Positions 10,581-19,254 of a stretch of 41,926 nt of DNA are shown here, one piece after another. The number at the start of each line of letters is the position of its first letter. The stretch's first letter is position 1. The DNA is from an uncultured Prevotellaceae bacterium (GTDB lineage: Bacteria > Bacteroidota > Bacteroidia > Bacteroidales > Bacteroidaceae): positions 1-41,926 of the forward strand of contig CAMOPD010000002.1 in assembly GCA_946622085.1 (NCBI GenBank). The letters are read 5' to 3'. The notes under the pieces were generated by a model, which worked only from the letters and a program-made list of their open reading frames with translations, was not told the DNA's origin and ran no database searches. Both the position numbers and the translations under genes were made by a program.

Positions 10581-10645
10581 TAATGACAGACTCCACCCCT
10601 GCCACCTCCCCTTGAAGGGATGGGCGGGGGTGGGGCCTGTCATTA
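10581..10645. terminator. Imperfect long hairpin (TAATGACAG...CTGTCATTA), candidate terminator/repeat element
   Basis: Left arm TAATGACAGACTCCACCCCTGCC pairs with right arm GGGCGGGGGTGGGGCCTGTCATTA; 30 bp after the 1457-aa ORF. Confidence 0.5.
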
Positions 10646-10823
10646 TTAATTATTTAAGTTTCGCATATTAATAACTTCGTTGGAGTTATGGAGTCGTGGG
10701 AACGTGGGCGCGAGATATGCTTCAAGCGCTCGACTCTATTCTCGAGCCACGTGCCTTCGTACCTTCGTACCCACGAGAACTCTACGAGAACTCTGTTGTC
10801 GGGAGCAAATCGGGCATACTTTA

Positions 10824-10856
10824 TTTGGCAGTTCGGGAATAAATGCCTATTTTTGC
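10824..10856 (+). promoter_or_regulatory. Bacteroidetes promoter TTTG-N20-TATTTTTGC
   Basis: TTTG at 10824-10827 and TATTTTTGC at 10848-10856. It overlaps the annotated ORF start (10843), so translation probably starts at 10933. Confidence 0.65.
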
Positions 10857-10932
10857 AGAAATGAAGCGGAGGAGCTTGAGAATCGGCAGTCAGCCTATTC
10901 TCGATGTTTGTATTTCAATTTTTCATCTATCT

Positions 10933-13900
10933 ATGAGCGATTCCAACAAGACACCGCACGAGTGGGAGCGGTTTTATCTAAAAGATGTGTCGTTTGTCAA
11001 TCTGATGACGCGGCGCATCTTTAACGTGCTGATTGTGGCCAACCCCTATGACGCCTTCATGCTGGAGGACGACGGGCGAGTGGACGAGAAGATTTTCGAC
11101 GAGTATATGGAGCTGGGGCTGCGCTATCCGCCCACGTTCACCCAGGTGAGCACCACCGAGGAGGCCTTCGAGGCGCTGAAGACCACCGACATCGACCTCG
11201 TCATCTGCATGCCCGGCAATGCTGACAACGACGCCTTTGCCGTGGCACGCGACGTGAAGGCCGCCTTCCCCAAGATGCCCTGCGTGGTGCTCACGCCCTT
11301 CAGCCATGGCATCACGCGGCGCATGCAGGATGAAGACATGTCGATATTCGACTACGTGTTCTGCTGGTTGGGCAACACCAACATCATCCTCTCGATCATC
11401 AAGCTCATTGAGGACAAGATGAACATTGAGCACGACATCCGCGAGGCGGGCGTGCAGATGATTCTGCTCGTGGAGGACAATATTCGCTTCTACAGCAGCA
11501 TCCTGCCGAGCCTCTACAACTACATACTGATACAGAGCAAGCGCTTCTCTACCGAGGCCCTGAACCCCCACGCCGCAGCACAACGCAAGCGCGGACGCCC
11601 CAAAGTGGTGCTCGCGCGCAGCTACGAGGAGGCCATGGAGTACTACACCCGCTGGGCGGGCAACACGCTGGGCGTGATCAGCGACACGCGCTTCCCCCTC
11701 TCGGCAGGCAGCGACGCCACCAACCCCTCGCTGGAGCGGCGCGGCGTGGAGAGCGACCCCGAGGCCGGACTGAAGCTACTGCGTGCCATCCGTGAGCGCG
11801 ACGAGTTCGTGCCGCTCATCCTGCAGAGCTCCGAAACGGCCAACCGCGCCAAGGCTGAGGCCGAGGGGTTCAGGTTCATTGACAAGAACTCCAAGACCAT
11901 GAATCTGGACCTGCGCCACGTGATGGAGGAGCACATGGGCTTCGGCGACTTCATCTTCCGCGACCCGAAGACCCACGAGGAGGTGGCACGCGTGAGCACA
12001 CTGAAGGAGCTGCAGGACAACATCTTCAAGATTCCCAACGACTCGATGCACTATCACGTGTCGCGCAACCACATGAGCCGCTGGCTCTGCGCCAGGGCCA
12101 TCTTCCCCGTGTCGGCATTCCTGAAGGACGTCACGTGGCATAAGCTGCAGGATGTGGATGCCCACCGCCAGATCATCTTCGATGCCATCGTGCAGTATCG
12201 GCGCATGAAGAACATTGGCATCGTGGCCGTCTTCGACCGCGGTAAGTTCGACCGCTACGCCCATTTCGCCCGCATCGGCGAGGGCTCCCTGGGCGGCAAG
12301 GGGCGCGGACTGGCCTTCCTCGACAATATCATCAAGCGCCACCCGGAGTTCAACCGCTTCGAAGGCGTGGAGGTGAGCATACCCAAGACGGTGGTGCTCT
12401 GCACCGATGTGTTCGACGAGTTCATGGAGGCCAACAACCTCTATCCCATTGCCCTGAGTGATGCCTCGGACGAGGAGATACTGAAGCACTTCCTGCGCGC
12501 CCAGCTCCCCGATGCCTACATAGCCGACTTCTTCACCTTCTTCGAGGCCACCAACTCGCCCATCGCCATACGCTCCTCCAGTCTGCTTGAGGATAGCCAC
12601 TATCAGCCCTTTGCCGGCATCTACAGCACCTACATGATTCCCCATCTCGACGACAAGTACGAGATGCTGCGCATGCTGGCCTGCGCCATCAAGGCCGTCT
12701 ATGCTTCGGTCTACTATAAAGACTCCAAGGCCTATATGACGGCCACCAGCAACGTGATCGACCAGGAGAAGATGGCCGTCATCCTGCAGGAGGTGGTGGG
12801 CAAGCAGCATGGCGACCGCTTCTATCCCAACATGAGCGGCGTGCTGCGCTCGCTCAACTACTATCCCATTGGCGACGAAACGGCCGAGGAAGGCATTGCC
12901 AGCCTGGCCCTCGGACTGGGAAAATACATCGTCGATGGCGGGCAGACGCTGCGCGTCTCGCCCTATCATCCCCACCAGGTGTTGCAGACCAGCGAGATGG
13001 AGACGGCCTTGCGCGAAACTCAGACGCGCTTCTATGCGCTCGACATGAAACATGTGGGCGACGACTTCCAGGTGGACGATGGCTTCAACATACTGAAACT
13101 GAAGGTGAAGGAGGCCGACAAGGATGGCGCGCTGCACTACATCGCTTCCACCTACGACCCCTACGACCAGGTGATTCGCGACGGGCTCTACGAGGGCGGG
13201 CGGAAAATCATTTCGTTTGCCGGAGTGCTGCAGCAGGGCGTGTTCCCGCTGCCCGAGATTCTGCAGATGTCGATGAAATATGGGCAGGAGAGCATGAAGC
13301 GCCCCGTGGAGATAGAGTTTGCATGCAACGTGGAGCCCGACAAGACCGGAGAGTTCTATCTGCTGCAGATAAGACCCATCGTAGACAGCAAGCAGATGCT
13401 CGAGGAGGACGTGGCCGCCATTGCCGACGAGCGGTGCCTGCTGCGCTCGCACAATTCGCTGGGACATGGCATCTCCGAGGACGTGACCGACGTGGTGTAT
13501 GTGAAGACCGACGACAACTTCACTGCCGCCAACAACCCCACGATTGCCGACCACATAGAGCGCATGAACCGCAAGTTCCTCGACGAGGGCAAGAACTACG
13601 TGCTCGTGGGCCCCGGCCGATGGGGCTCGAGCGACTATTGGCTGGGCATACCCGTGAAGTGGCCCCACATATCGGCTGCCCGCGTCATCGTGGAGTCGGG
13701 GCTCAAGAACTATCGCATCGACCCGAGCCAAGGCACCCACTTCTTCCAGAACCTCACGTCATTCGGCGTGGGCTATTTCACCATCAACACGTTCAATGAC
13801 GACGGACTCTTCCGCAAGGAACTGCTCGACAGCATGGAAGCCGTCGAGGAGACCGAGTACGTGCGTCACGTGCGCTTCGACCATCCGCTGAAAATCCTCA

Positions 13901-13947
13901 TGGACGGTAAGAAGCAGGAGGGCGTGGTGCTGCTGCCCGAAGAATAG
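10933..13947 (+). CDS. Receiver domain(s) fused to PEP/pyruvate-binding (PPDK N-terminal, ATP-grasp-like) domain protein
   Basis: MSDSNKTPHEWERF start in frame; second receiver-like region ILLVEDN...GVISDTRFP...LILQSSE...FIDKNS; PPDK-type PIAIRSSSLLEDSHYQPFAGIYSTYM. Confidence 0.85.
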   Translation: MSDSNKTPHEWERFYLKDVSFVNLMTRRIFNVLIVANPYDAFMLEDDGRVDEKIFDEYMELGLRYPPTFTQVSTTEEAFEALKTTDIDLVICMPGNADNDAFAVARDVKAAFPKMPCVVLTPFSHGITRRMQDEDMSIFDYVFCWLGNTNIILSIIKLIEDKMNIEHDIREAGVQMILLVEDNIRFYSSILPSLYNYILIQSKRFSTEALNPHAAAQRKRGRPKVVLARSYEEAMEYYTRWAGNTLGVISDTRFPLSAGSDATNPSLERRGVESDPEAGLKLLRAIRERDEFVPLILQSSETANRAKAEAEGFRFIDKNSKTMNLDLRHVMEEHMGFGDFIFRDPKTHEEVARVSTLKELQDNIFKIPNDSMHYHVSRNHMSRWLCARAIFPVSAFLKDVTWHKLQDVDAHRQIIFDAIVQYRRMKNIGIVAVFDRGKFDRYAHFARIGEGSLGGKGRGLAFLDNIIKRHPEFNRFEGVEVSIPKTVVLCTDVFDEFMEANNLYPIALSDASDEEILKHFLRAQLPDAYIADFFTFFEATNSPIAIRSSSLLEDSHYQPFAGIYSTYMIPHLDDKYEMLRMLACAIKAVYASVYYKDSKAYMTATSNVIDQEKMAVILQEVVGKQHGDRFYPNMSGVLRSLNYYPIGDETAEEGIASLALGLGKYIVDGGQTLRVSPYHPHQVLQTSEMETALRETQTRFYALDMKHVGDDFQVDDGFNILKLKVKEADKDGALHYIASTYDPYDQVIRDGLYEGGRKIISFAGVLQQGVFPLPEILQMSMKYGQESMKRPVEIEFACNVEPDKTGEFYLLQIRPIVDSKQMLEEDVAAIADERCLLRSHNSLGHGISEDVTDVVYVKTDDNFTAANNPTIADHIERMNRKFLDEGKNYVLVGPGRWGSSDYWLGIPVKWPHISAARVIVESGLKNYRIDPSQGTHFFQNLTSFGVGYFTINTFNDDGLFRKELLDSMEAVEETEYVRHVRFDHPLKILMDGKKQEGVVLLPEE

Positions 13948-13985
13948 CAGACAATCAACAACCTAACATATCAAGACGCATTCAT

Positions 13986-15131
13986 ATGATGAACCTAAAT
14001 CTCACTTCTCAGATAACCATGCCTGAGCACGCGCTGCGCAGGCAGGTGATTGAGCTTTGCCGCAAGGTGAACAAGCCGTTGCTGAAGCTCTCAACGAAAG
14101 ACTATGTGGACAATGGACTGGGCCACCTGGTGGAGCAATTCAGCGGACAGGCCGGACTCGTGAACATCGAGGTGTTCAACGAGCTGCAGCACACCATCAC
14201 CGGTTGGCCAGGCGGCAAGCCGAATGTTGACGACAGCAACCGCCCGGAGCGTGCCTGGCCCTTCCCCAAGCGCGTCATCGTGTTCTCGCCCCATCCCGAC
14301 GACGACGTCATCTCCATGGGAGGCACCATTCGCCGGCTCATACAGCAGGGCAACGAGGTGCACGTGGCCTACGAGACGTCGGGCAACATTGCCGTGGGCG
14401 ACGAGGAGGTGGAGCGCTACATGCACTTTGTCAATGGCTTCAACCAGCTCTTTGCTGCCGGAGCCGACGAGGTGATTTGCCGCAAGTATGGCGAGATAAA
14501 AGCCTTTCTGAAGAGCAAGCAGGCGGGCGACACCGACAGCCGCGACATCCTCACCGTGAAGGCTCTCATCCGGCGTGGAGAAGCCCGCTCGGCCTGCGCC
14601 TACAACGGCATCGACAAGCAGCACATCCACTTCCTCGACCTGCCCTTCTATGAGTCGGGCCGCATAGAGAAACTGCCCATGGAGGAGCGCGACGTGCGCA
14701 TCGTGCAGCAACTCATTGCCCAGGTGCAGCCCCATCAGATATATGTGGCTGCCGACCTGGCCGACCCGCACGGCACCCACCGCAAATGCACCGACGCCGT
14801 GCTGGCTGCCATTGACGAGGAGCAGCAGGCGGGTGCCCGCTGGCTCGACGATTGCCGCGTGTGGATGTATCGCGGTGCCTGGGCCGAGTGGGACGTGGCC
14901 GACATCGAGATGTGCGTGCCCATGAGCCCCGAGGAACTGCGCGAGAAGCGCAACGCCATTCTGCGCCATCAGAGCCAGATGGAGAGTGCGCCCTTTATGG
15001 GCAACGACGAGCGCCTCTTCTGGCAGCGCGCCGAAGACCGCAACCGTGCCCTTGCCAAGTGCTACGACGATCTCGGTCTGGCTTGCTATGAAGCCATGGA
15101 GGCCTTCGTGGAATATCACTTCAAGAGATAG
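13986..15131 (+). CDS. LmbE/PIG-L family deacetylase resembling the C-terminal half of the Bacteroidetes NagB-LmbE fusion
   Basis: RVIVFSPHPDDDVISMGGTIRRLIQQGNEVHVAYETSGNIAVGDEEV with the PHPDD motif; preceded by HTITGWPGGKPNVDDSNRPERAWPFPK as in NagB-LmbE fusions. Confidence 0.85.
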   Translation: MMNLNLTSQITMPEHALRRQVIELCRKVNKPLLKLSTKDYVDNGLGHLVEQFSGQAGLVNIEVFNELQHTITGWPGGKPNVDDSNRPERAWPFPKRVIVFSPHPDDDVISMGGTIRRLIQQGNEVHVAYETSGNIAVGDEEVERYMHFVNGFNQLFAAGADEVICRKYGEIKAFLKSKQAGDTDSRDILTVKALIRRGEARSACAYNGIDKQHIHFLDLPFYESGRIEKLPMEERDVRIVQQLIAQVQPHQIYVAADLADPHGTHRKCTDAVLAAIDEEQQAGARWLDDCRVWMYRGAWAEWDVADIEMCVPMSPEELREKRNAILRHQSQMESAPFMGNDERLFWQRAEDRNRALAKCYDDLGLACYEAMEAFVEYHFKR

Positions 15132-15303
15132 AGGCAGGGGAGCAGAAACGGAATCCCGTGGCGGAACTTACGATTTCGTTTTTCTTGCACCCACAGAAGA
15201 GCAAATCGTAGAAAAATGGGGGTAAAAATGGGGTAAGTGTAAGCGTTTCTCTTGATTTATGTCAAGAAAATGTCAGTTTTACACCAATAGAAGTCCCAAT
15301 CTA

Positions 15304-15334
15304 TTGCAAGTTACTGAAAACATTGTATCTTTGC
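15304..15334 (+). promoter_or_regulatory. Bacteroidetes promoter TTG-N19-TATCTTTGC
   Basis: TTG at 15304-15306, TATCTTTGC at 15326-15334; no ORF follows, but conserved-looking sequence and terminators do. Confidence 0.75.
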
Positions 15335-15375
15335 AATGTGTTTTTCATAGTATTAGATTTAAGGTTAACAAGGTT

Positions 15376-15401
15376 GGTCTACGGCGGTAGACCATTTTTT
15401 T
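15376..15401 (+). terminator. Rho-independent terminator GGTCTAC-GGCG-GTAGACC-ATTTTTTTT
   Basis: Perfect 7-bp stem, 4-nt loop, U-tract. Confidence 0.75.
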
Positions 15402-15430
15402 TGCCCTTAAGTCTGGTGAGGGCACCTTCT

Positions 15431-15451
15431 GGGATGCATGGAATGCATCCC
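15431..15451. repeat. Perfect palindrome GGGATGCAT-GGA-ATGCATCCC
   Basis: 9-bp arms with a 3-nt loop. Confidence 0.8.
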
Positions 15452-15457
15452 TACGCG

Positions 15458-15507
15458 AAAGGACCAACTGCCATCCAGTGTGCGGATGACAATTGGTCCT
15501 TTCTTTT
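15458..15507 (+). terminator. Terminator hairpin AAAGGACCAA...TTGGTCCTTTCTTTTT
   Basis: 10-bp inverted repeat followed by a U-rich tract; could also act for the convergent minus-strand gene. Confidence 0.7.
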
Positions 15508-15540
15508 TGCGCTTATCGCGCTTGCGCTGTCAGCGTGGTG

Positions 15541-16788
15541 CTATTTGATCACCATCTTGCGGCCGTTCTGGATGTAGATGCCCTTCTGCGTGGGGTTCAC
15601 CTTCACGCCCTGCAGGTTGTAGAATGTGCCGGCATTCTTGTCCTTGCTGATGGCGTTGATGCCAGTGGGATCGCCTTTCGTGATAGTGGTGTAGAGGAAA
15701 ATGTCATAATAATTAGCGGCACTGTTGGGAGCAGCAGATGTGATAACCCAATTTGCCTCGGTATTGTCCATGACATTTTCTTCCTCATTAAGTGTGAAGA
15801 CAATGTTGCCAATACCTTCCGTACCAAACGCGTTGAAATACATGTGATAGGGAGTGGTTCCCATGAGCACGTATCCTAAATACTGACCACTTGGGAAGCT
15901 TACTTTATTGCCTTCACGGGTGCCTTTAACCCAGGCCTCTGTTACTCCTTGGAAGGGGCCAAATCCCTGAATATAGACATCGTTTCCATCGAAAATGACT
16001 TTCATTGAAATGGTATACATTGTTTCTCCAAATTCAGGAGTCATATTACCGCTATCGTCTGCTACCAACTGGACTTCAACACCTTTGGCCGTCCAAACTT
16101 CACCTTCAAGTCCGGCAGGTGGAGTTACAAGTTCGCCTTCGAGTTCAATCGGTCCAACCTCTGGTGCGTTCTTCGAGAGCACCAGTCCATACCAGTAGCA
16201 ATAGGTCTGATTGATGGCATTCGGAGAGGCGCTTTCCAGAATGGCTTCAACACTTGCGTTGAGGCTCAGCGTTCCTGCTACTGCATCATAGTCGAACACG
16301 ATGTCAACGCCGGGCTCCTCGGCTGTTTGCGCGCCTGCCGGCTGACCCACCATATATTCAGGGCCATAATCGTCTTCTCCAACCTTCTGTCCGCAGGGGA
16401 AGGTGGCGGTAGAGCCGCTGATGGTTCCTTTAATCCAGCTTTCGGGGAACCAATAGGCCAATCCCTGAATGTAGATGTCGCTGCCGTCGATGCATACATA
16501 GATGTTAGCCTCCGATGTGACGTCTGTCCATCCTGACTGTGTTCCTTTATACAAGCCACCGTCTGCAATGTACCATTGCTCTCCGGCATTGGGAGCCGTT
16601 ACCAGTTCGTCGGCCTTGCGTGGAGCCTTGCGCATGGTGGTTGTGGCCTTGCGGTCGAGCGCTTTTACTTGCTGAGCCATCTTTGCCTGCACGGGCAGGG
16701 CTTTAGCCTTCGGCATGTTGACATTTCTCTGTGCAAACGCCACGACGGCAAAGAGCATCAGAGCGGAAATAAGAGTAAATTTTTTCAT
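15541..16788 (-). CDS. Secreted protein with two internal repeats and C-terminal sorting-like tail
   Basis: Signal peptide MKKFTLISALMLFAVVAFAQ; repeated IYVCIDGSDIYIQG.../MKVIFDGNDVYIQG... segments; tail FYNLQGVKVNPTQKGIYIQNGRKMVIK. Confidence 0.85.
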   Translation of the reverse strand: MKKFTLISALMLFAVVAFAQRNVNMPKAKALPVQAKMAQQVKALDRKATTTMRKAPRKADELVTAPNAGEQWYIADGGLYKGTQSGWTDVTSEANIYVCIDGSDIYIQGLAYWFPESWIKGTISGSTATFPCGQKVGEDDYGPEYMVGQPAGAQTAEEPGVDIVFDYDAVAGTLSLNASVEAILESASPNAINQTYCYWYGLVLSKNAPEVGPIELEGELVTPPAGLEGEVWTAKGVEVQLVADDSGNMTPEFGETMYTISMKVIFDGNDVYIQGFGPFQGVTEAWVKGTREGNKVSFPSGQYLGYVLMGTTPYHMYFNAFGTEGIGNIVFTLNEEENVMDNTEANWVITSAAPNSAANYYDIFLYTTITKGDPTGINAISKDKNAGTFYNLQGVKVNPTQKGIYIQNGRKMVIK

Positions 16789-16857
16789 GCTTAATCCTTT
16801 CTTTTAAATGATTATTGTGTGATTTGGTTAAACTCTTGTTAATTAAACATAGTTTGT

Positions 16858-16888
16858 GCAAAGATATGAAAGTTTTTCTAATTTGCAA
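16858..16888 (-). promoter_or_regulatory. Bacteroidetes promoter TTG-N19-TATCTTTGC for the 15541-16788 gene
   Basis: Reverse complement reads TTTGCAAATTAGAAAAACTTTCATATCTTTGC. Confidence 0.7.
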
Positions 16889-17137
16889 AAAAAAATGGAA
16901 TAATGTTATTTTCCGCCTGCCTGTTTCTTACTTTTTGCACAGCCGAGGAGGCGTTTCCCTTTCCAATTGTTTTGTGAGATGCGGGCGGAGCAAAAACCGC
17001 CCTTTGGGTAGGCTGGGCATTTGCATGTGGGGCGTTTCTCTGCCTTACAGCCTTCGCTGCCTCCTGACCACATGGCCACGACACCTCATTATAAACCATG
17101 ATTTTGTCAATAAAAAGTGCTTTTTTGTGAAAATATG

Positions 17138-17168
17138 TTGGAAGTTATCAATTATTTTTATATTTTTG
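17138..17168 (+). promoter_or_regulatory. Bacteroidetes promoter TTG-N20-TATTTTTG upstream of aqpZ
   Basis: TTG 17138-17140 and TATTTTTG 17161-17168, 45 bp upstream of the start codon. Confidence 0.6.
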
Positions 17169-17212
17169 TCATCGTTAAGAGCCAATTCATCAACTTTTAA
17201 AACATAATTAAC

Positions 17213-17887
17213 ATGAAAAAGTATTTAGCAGAAATGGTGGGCACCATGGTGCTCGTGCTCATGGGCTGCGGCGTGGCTGTCAGCCTGGGTTGTGATCCGG
17301 TAAACAACATTCCGGCAGTAGTAGGAACGGCCTTCGCCTTCGGTCTGGCCGTAGTAGCCATGGCTTATACCATCGGTGGCATTTCGGGTTGCCACATCAA
17401 CCCCGCCATCACGCTGGGATGCTATCTCACAGGCCGCATCGATGCCAAGGACTGTGGCATGTATATGCTCTTCCAGTGCATCGGAGCCATCATCGGCTCT
17501 ATTCTGCTCTGGCTCCTCACCAGCAATGTGGAGACGCTGAGCGGCACTGGTGCCAACGACCTGCAGCAGGGCGTGAGTGTGCTGGGTGGTCTGATTGCCG
17601 AAATCATCTTCACCTGCGTCTTCGTGCTCGTGGTGCTCGGTGCCACTGCCAAGACCAACGGTGCTACCAACAACTTTGCCGGTCTGGCCATCGGTCTGAG
17701 CCTGGTGCTGGTTCATCTGGTGTGCATCCGCTACACCGGCACGTCGGTTAACCCCGCCCGCTCCATCGGTCCGGCCCTCTTCCAGGGTGGAAGCGCTCTG
17801 GCCAACCTCTGGATCTTCATCGTGGGCCCGTTCATCGGCGCTGCCTGCGCTGCCTGCATCTGGAAGGCCATCGAACCGCAGAAATAA
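17213..17887 (+). CDS. aqpZ: Aquaporin (MIP family), AqpZ-like
   Basis: 224 aa, MKKYLAEMVGTMVLVLMGCGVAV; two half-helix motifs CHINPAI (NPA) and SVNPARSIGPAL (NPA). Confidence 0.93.
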   Translation: MKKYLAEMVGTMVLVLMGCGVAVSLGCDPVNNIPAVVGTAFAFGLAVVAMAYTIGGISGCHINPAITLGCYLTGRIDAKDCGMYMLFQCIGAIIGSILLWLLTSNVETLSGTGANDLQQGVSVLGGLIAEIIFTCVFVLVVLGATAKTNGATNNFAGLAIGLSLVLVHLVCIRYTGTSVNPARSIGPALFQGGSALANLWIFIVGPFIGAACAACIWKAIEPQK

Positions 17888-17909
17888 TGAAGTAAGACAG
17901 CAACATCGG

Positions 17910-17956
17910 GCCTCATCTCCTGGGAGAAGTTACTGGGGGATGAGGCTCCTTTTTTT
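17910..17956 (+). terminator. Rho-independent terminator after aqpZ
   Basis: GCCTCATC...GATGAGGC stem followed by a T7 tract. Confidence 0.8.
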
Positions 17957-17967
17957 ATGTAGTTATC

Positions 17968-19203
17968 ATGTCCGACTCAAAGCATAAACTGACCACCAAG
18001 GAATATCTCGTTCCTTTTATTCTCATCACCTCGCTCTTCTTCCTCTGGGGTTTTGCCCGCGCCATACTGGACGTGCTCAACAAGCACTTCCAGAACGAAC
18101 TGCACATCAGCATCACCCAGTCGTCGCTCATTCAGGTGACCACCTATCTGGGCTATTTCCTCATGGCCATCCCCGCCGGGCTCTTCATCAATCGCTATGG
18201 CTATCGTCGTGGCGTGGTGTTCGGGCTGCTGCTCTTTGGCATGGGTGCGCTGCTCTTCATCCCCGGGGCCGAGGCCGGCACGTTCTACGCCTTTCTTGGC
18301 GCCCTGTTCATCATCGGCTGTGGGCTCACATTCCTTGAGACGGCTGCCAACCCCTACGTCACCGAGCTGGGTCCCAAGCCCACCTCTACCAGCCGCCTGA
18401 ACTTCTCGCAGTCGTTCAACGGGTTGGGCTGTCTTTTTGCCACCTTTGCCGTGGGGCAGTTTCTTTTCCGCGATTCTTCCGACAGTGGCAATGTGGCCGT
18501 GCCCTACGCCATTCTCGGGGTGCTCGTGCTCGTCATTGCCATGGTGTTTGCGCGCGTCAACCTGCCCGAAATCAAGCACGACGACGGACTGGAGGAGAAG
18601 GCCAAGTATGGGCGCGAACCGCTGCTCAAGATATGGCATCACCGCACGTTTGTCTACGGGTTGATGGCTCTGCTGGCCTATGAGGTGTCGGAGATTTCCA
18701 TCAACAGCTACTTCATCAACTTCGTCACCGGACAGGGCTGGATGACCGACCGCACCGCCTCGATGGTGCTCACGGGCGCGCTGGCCTTCTTCATGGTGGG
18801 CCGCTTCGTGGGCAGCTGGATCATGCAGCGCATCGAGGCTGAGCGCATGCTGTTCATCTGCGGCGTGGGAGCCGTGGCCTGCACCATGACGGTGCTCATG
18901 AATATAGGCACCGTTTCACTTTGCGCCCTGCTGGGCATCTATCTGTTCGAGGCCATCATGTTCCCCACCATCTTCTCGCTTGCCGTGCGAGGGTTGGGCA
19001 GCCTCACCAAGAGCGCGTCCTCCATACTCATGATGACGCCTGTGGGCGGTTGCGGATTCCTGCTCATGAGCGTCGTGGCCGATGCCACCGACCTGGTGGT
19101 GCCCTTCATGATTCCGCTTCTGGGCTATATCGTCGTGGCACTCTTCGGCTTCGGCCTGGTGAACAGTTCCGACAAAGAGGCCAAACGCAAGGCGCAGTCA
19201 TAG
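17968..19203 (+). CDS. fucP: MFS sugar permease, FucP/glucose-galactose transporter family
   Basis: 411 aa with multiple TM segments; YLVPFILITSLFFLWGFARAILDVLNKHFQ and LETAANPYVTELGP typical of the FucP family. Confidence 0.82.
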   Translation: MSDSKHKLTTKEYLVPFILITSLFFLWGFARAILDVLNKHFQNELHISITQSSLIQVTTYLGYFLMAIPAGLFINRYGYRRGVVFGLLLFGMGALLFIPGAEAGTFYAFLGALFIIGCGLTFLETAANPYVTELGPKPTSTSRLNFSQSFNGLGCLFATFAVGQFLFRDSSDSGNVAVPYAILGVLVLVIAMVFARVNLPEIKHDDGLEEKAKYGREPLLKIWHHRTFVYGLMALLAYEVSEISINSYFINFVTGQGWMTDRTASMVLTGALAFFMVGRFVGSWIMQRIEAERMLFICGVGAVACTMTVLMNIGTVSLCALLGIYLFEAIMFPTIFSLAVRGLGSLTKSASSILMMTPVGGCGFLLMSVVADATDLVVPFMIPLLGYIVVALFGFGLVNSSDKEAKRKAQS

Positions 19204-19254
19204 GCCCCCACCTTATTATATAATAAAGCATCGCAAGCTCTGAGGCTATTCGTG

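Larger units (their letters stand above)
15341..15506 (+). ncRNA. Candidate small RNA resembling the Bacteroidales-1 RNA motif (3' end at the first or the distal terminator)
   Basis: Promoter-to-terminator unit in an intergenic region, with TTTTTCATAGTATTAGATTTAAGGTTAACAAGGTTGGTCTACGGCGGTAGACCATTTTTTTT followed by further hairpins; family name from memory. Confidence 0.6.

Noticed and set aside
10843-10932. ORF-track N-terminal extension of the REC-PEP protein
   Set aside because: The start codon at 10843 lies inside the promoter -7 region; MSDSNK at 10933 is more plausible.
15131-15241. Potential coding extension after the LmbE gene (15225 end of the overlapping ORF)
   Set aside because: The overlapping ORF is in another frame and has no domain similarity; likely untranslated sequence.
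16983-17002. GGGCGG...CCGCCC hairpin upstream of aqpZ as a riboswitch or terminator
   Set aside because: Only 6 bp, followed by TTTGGG rather than a U-tract, and upstream of the mapped promoter box.
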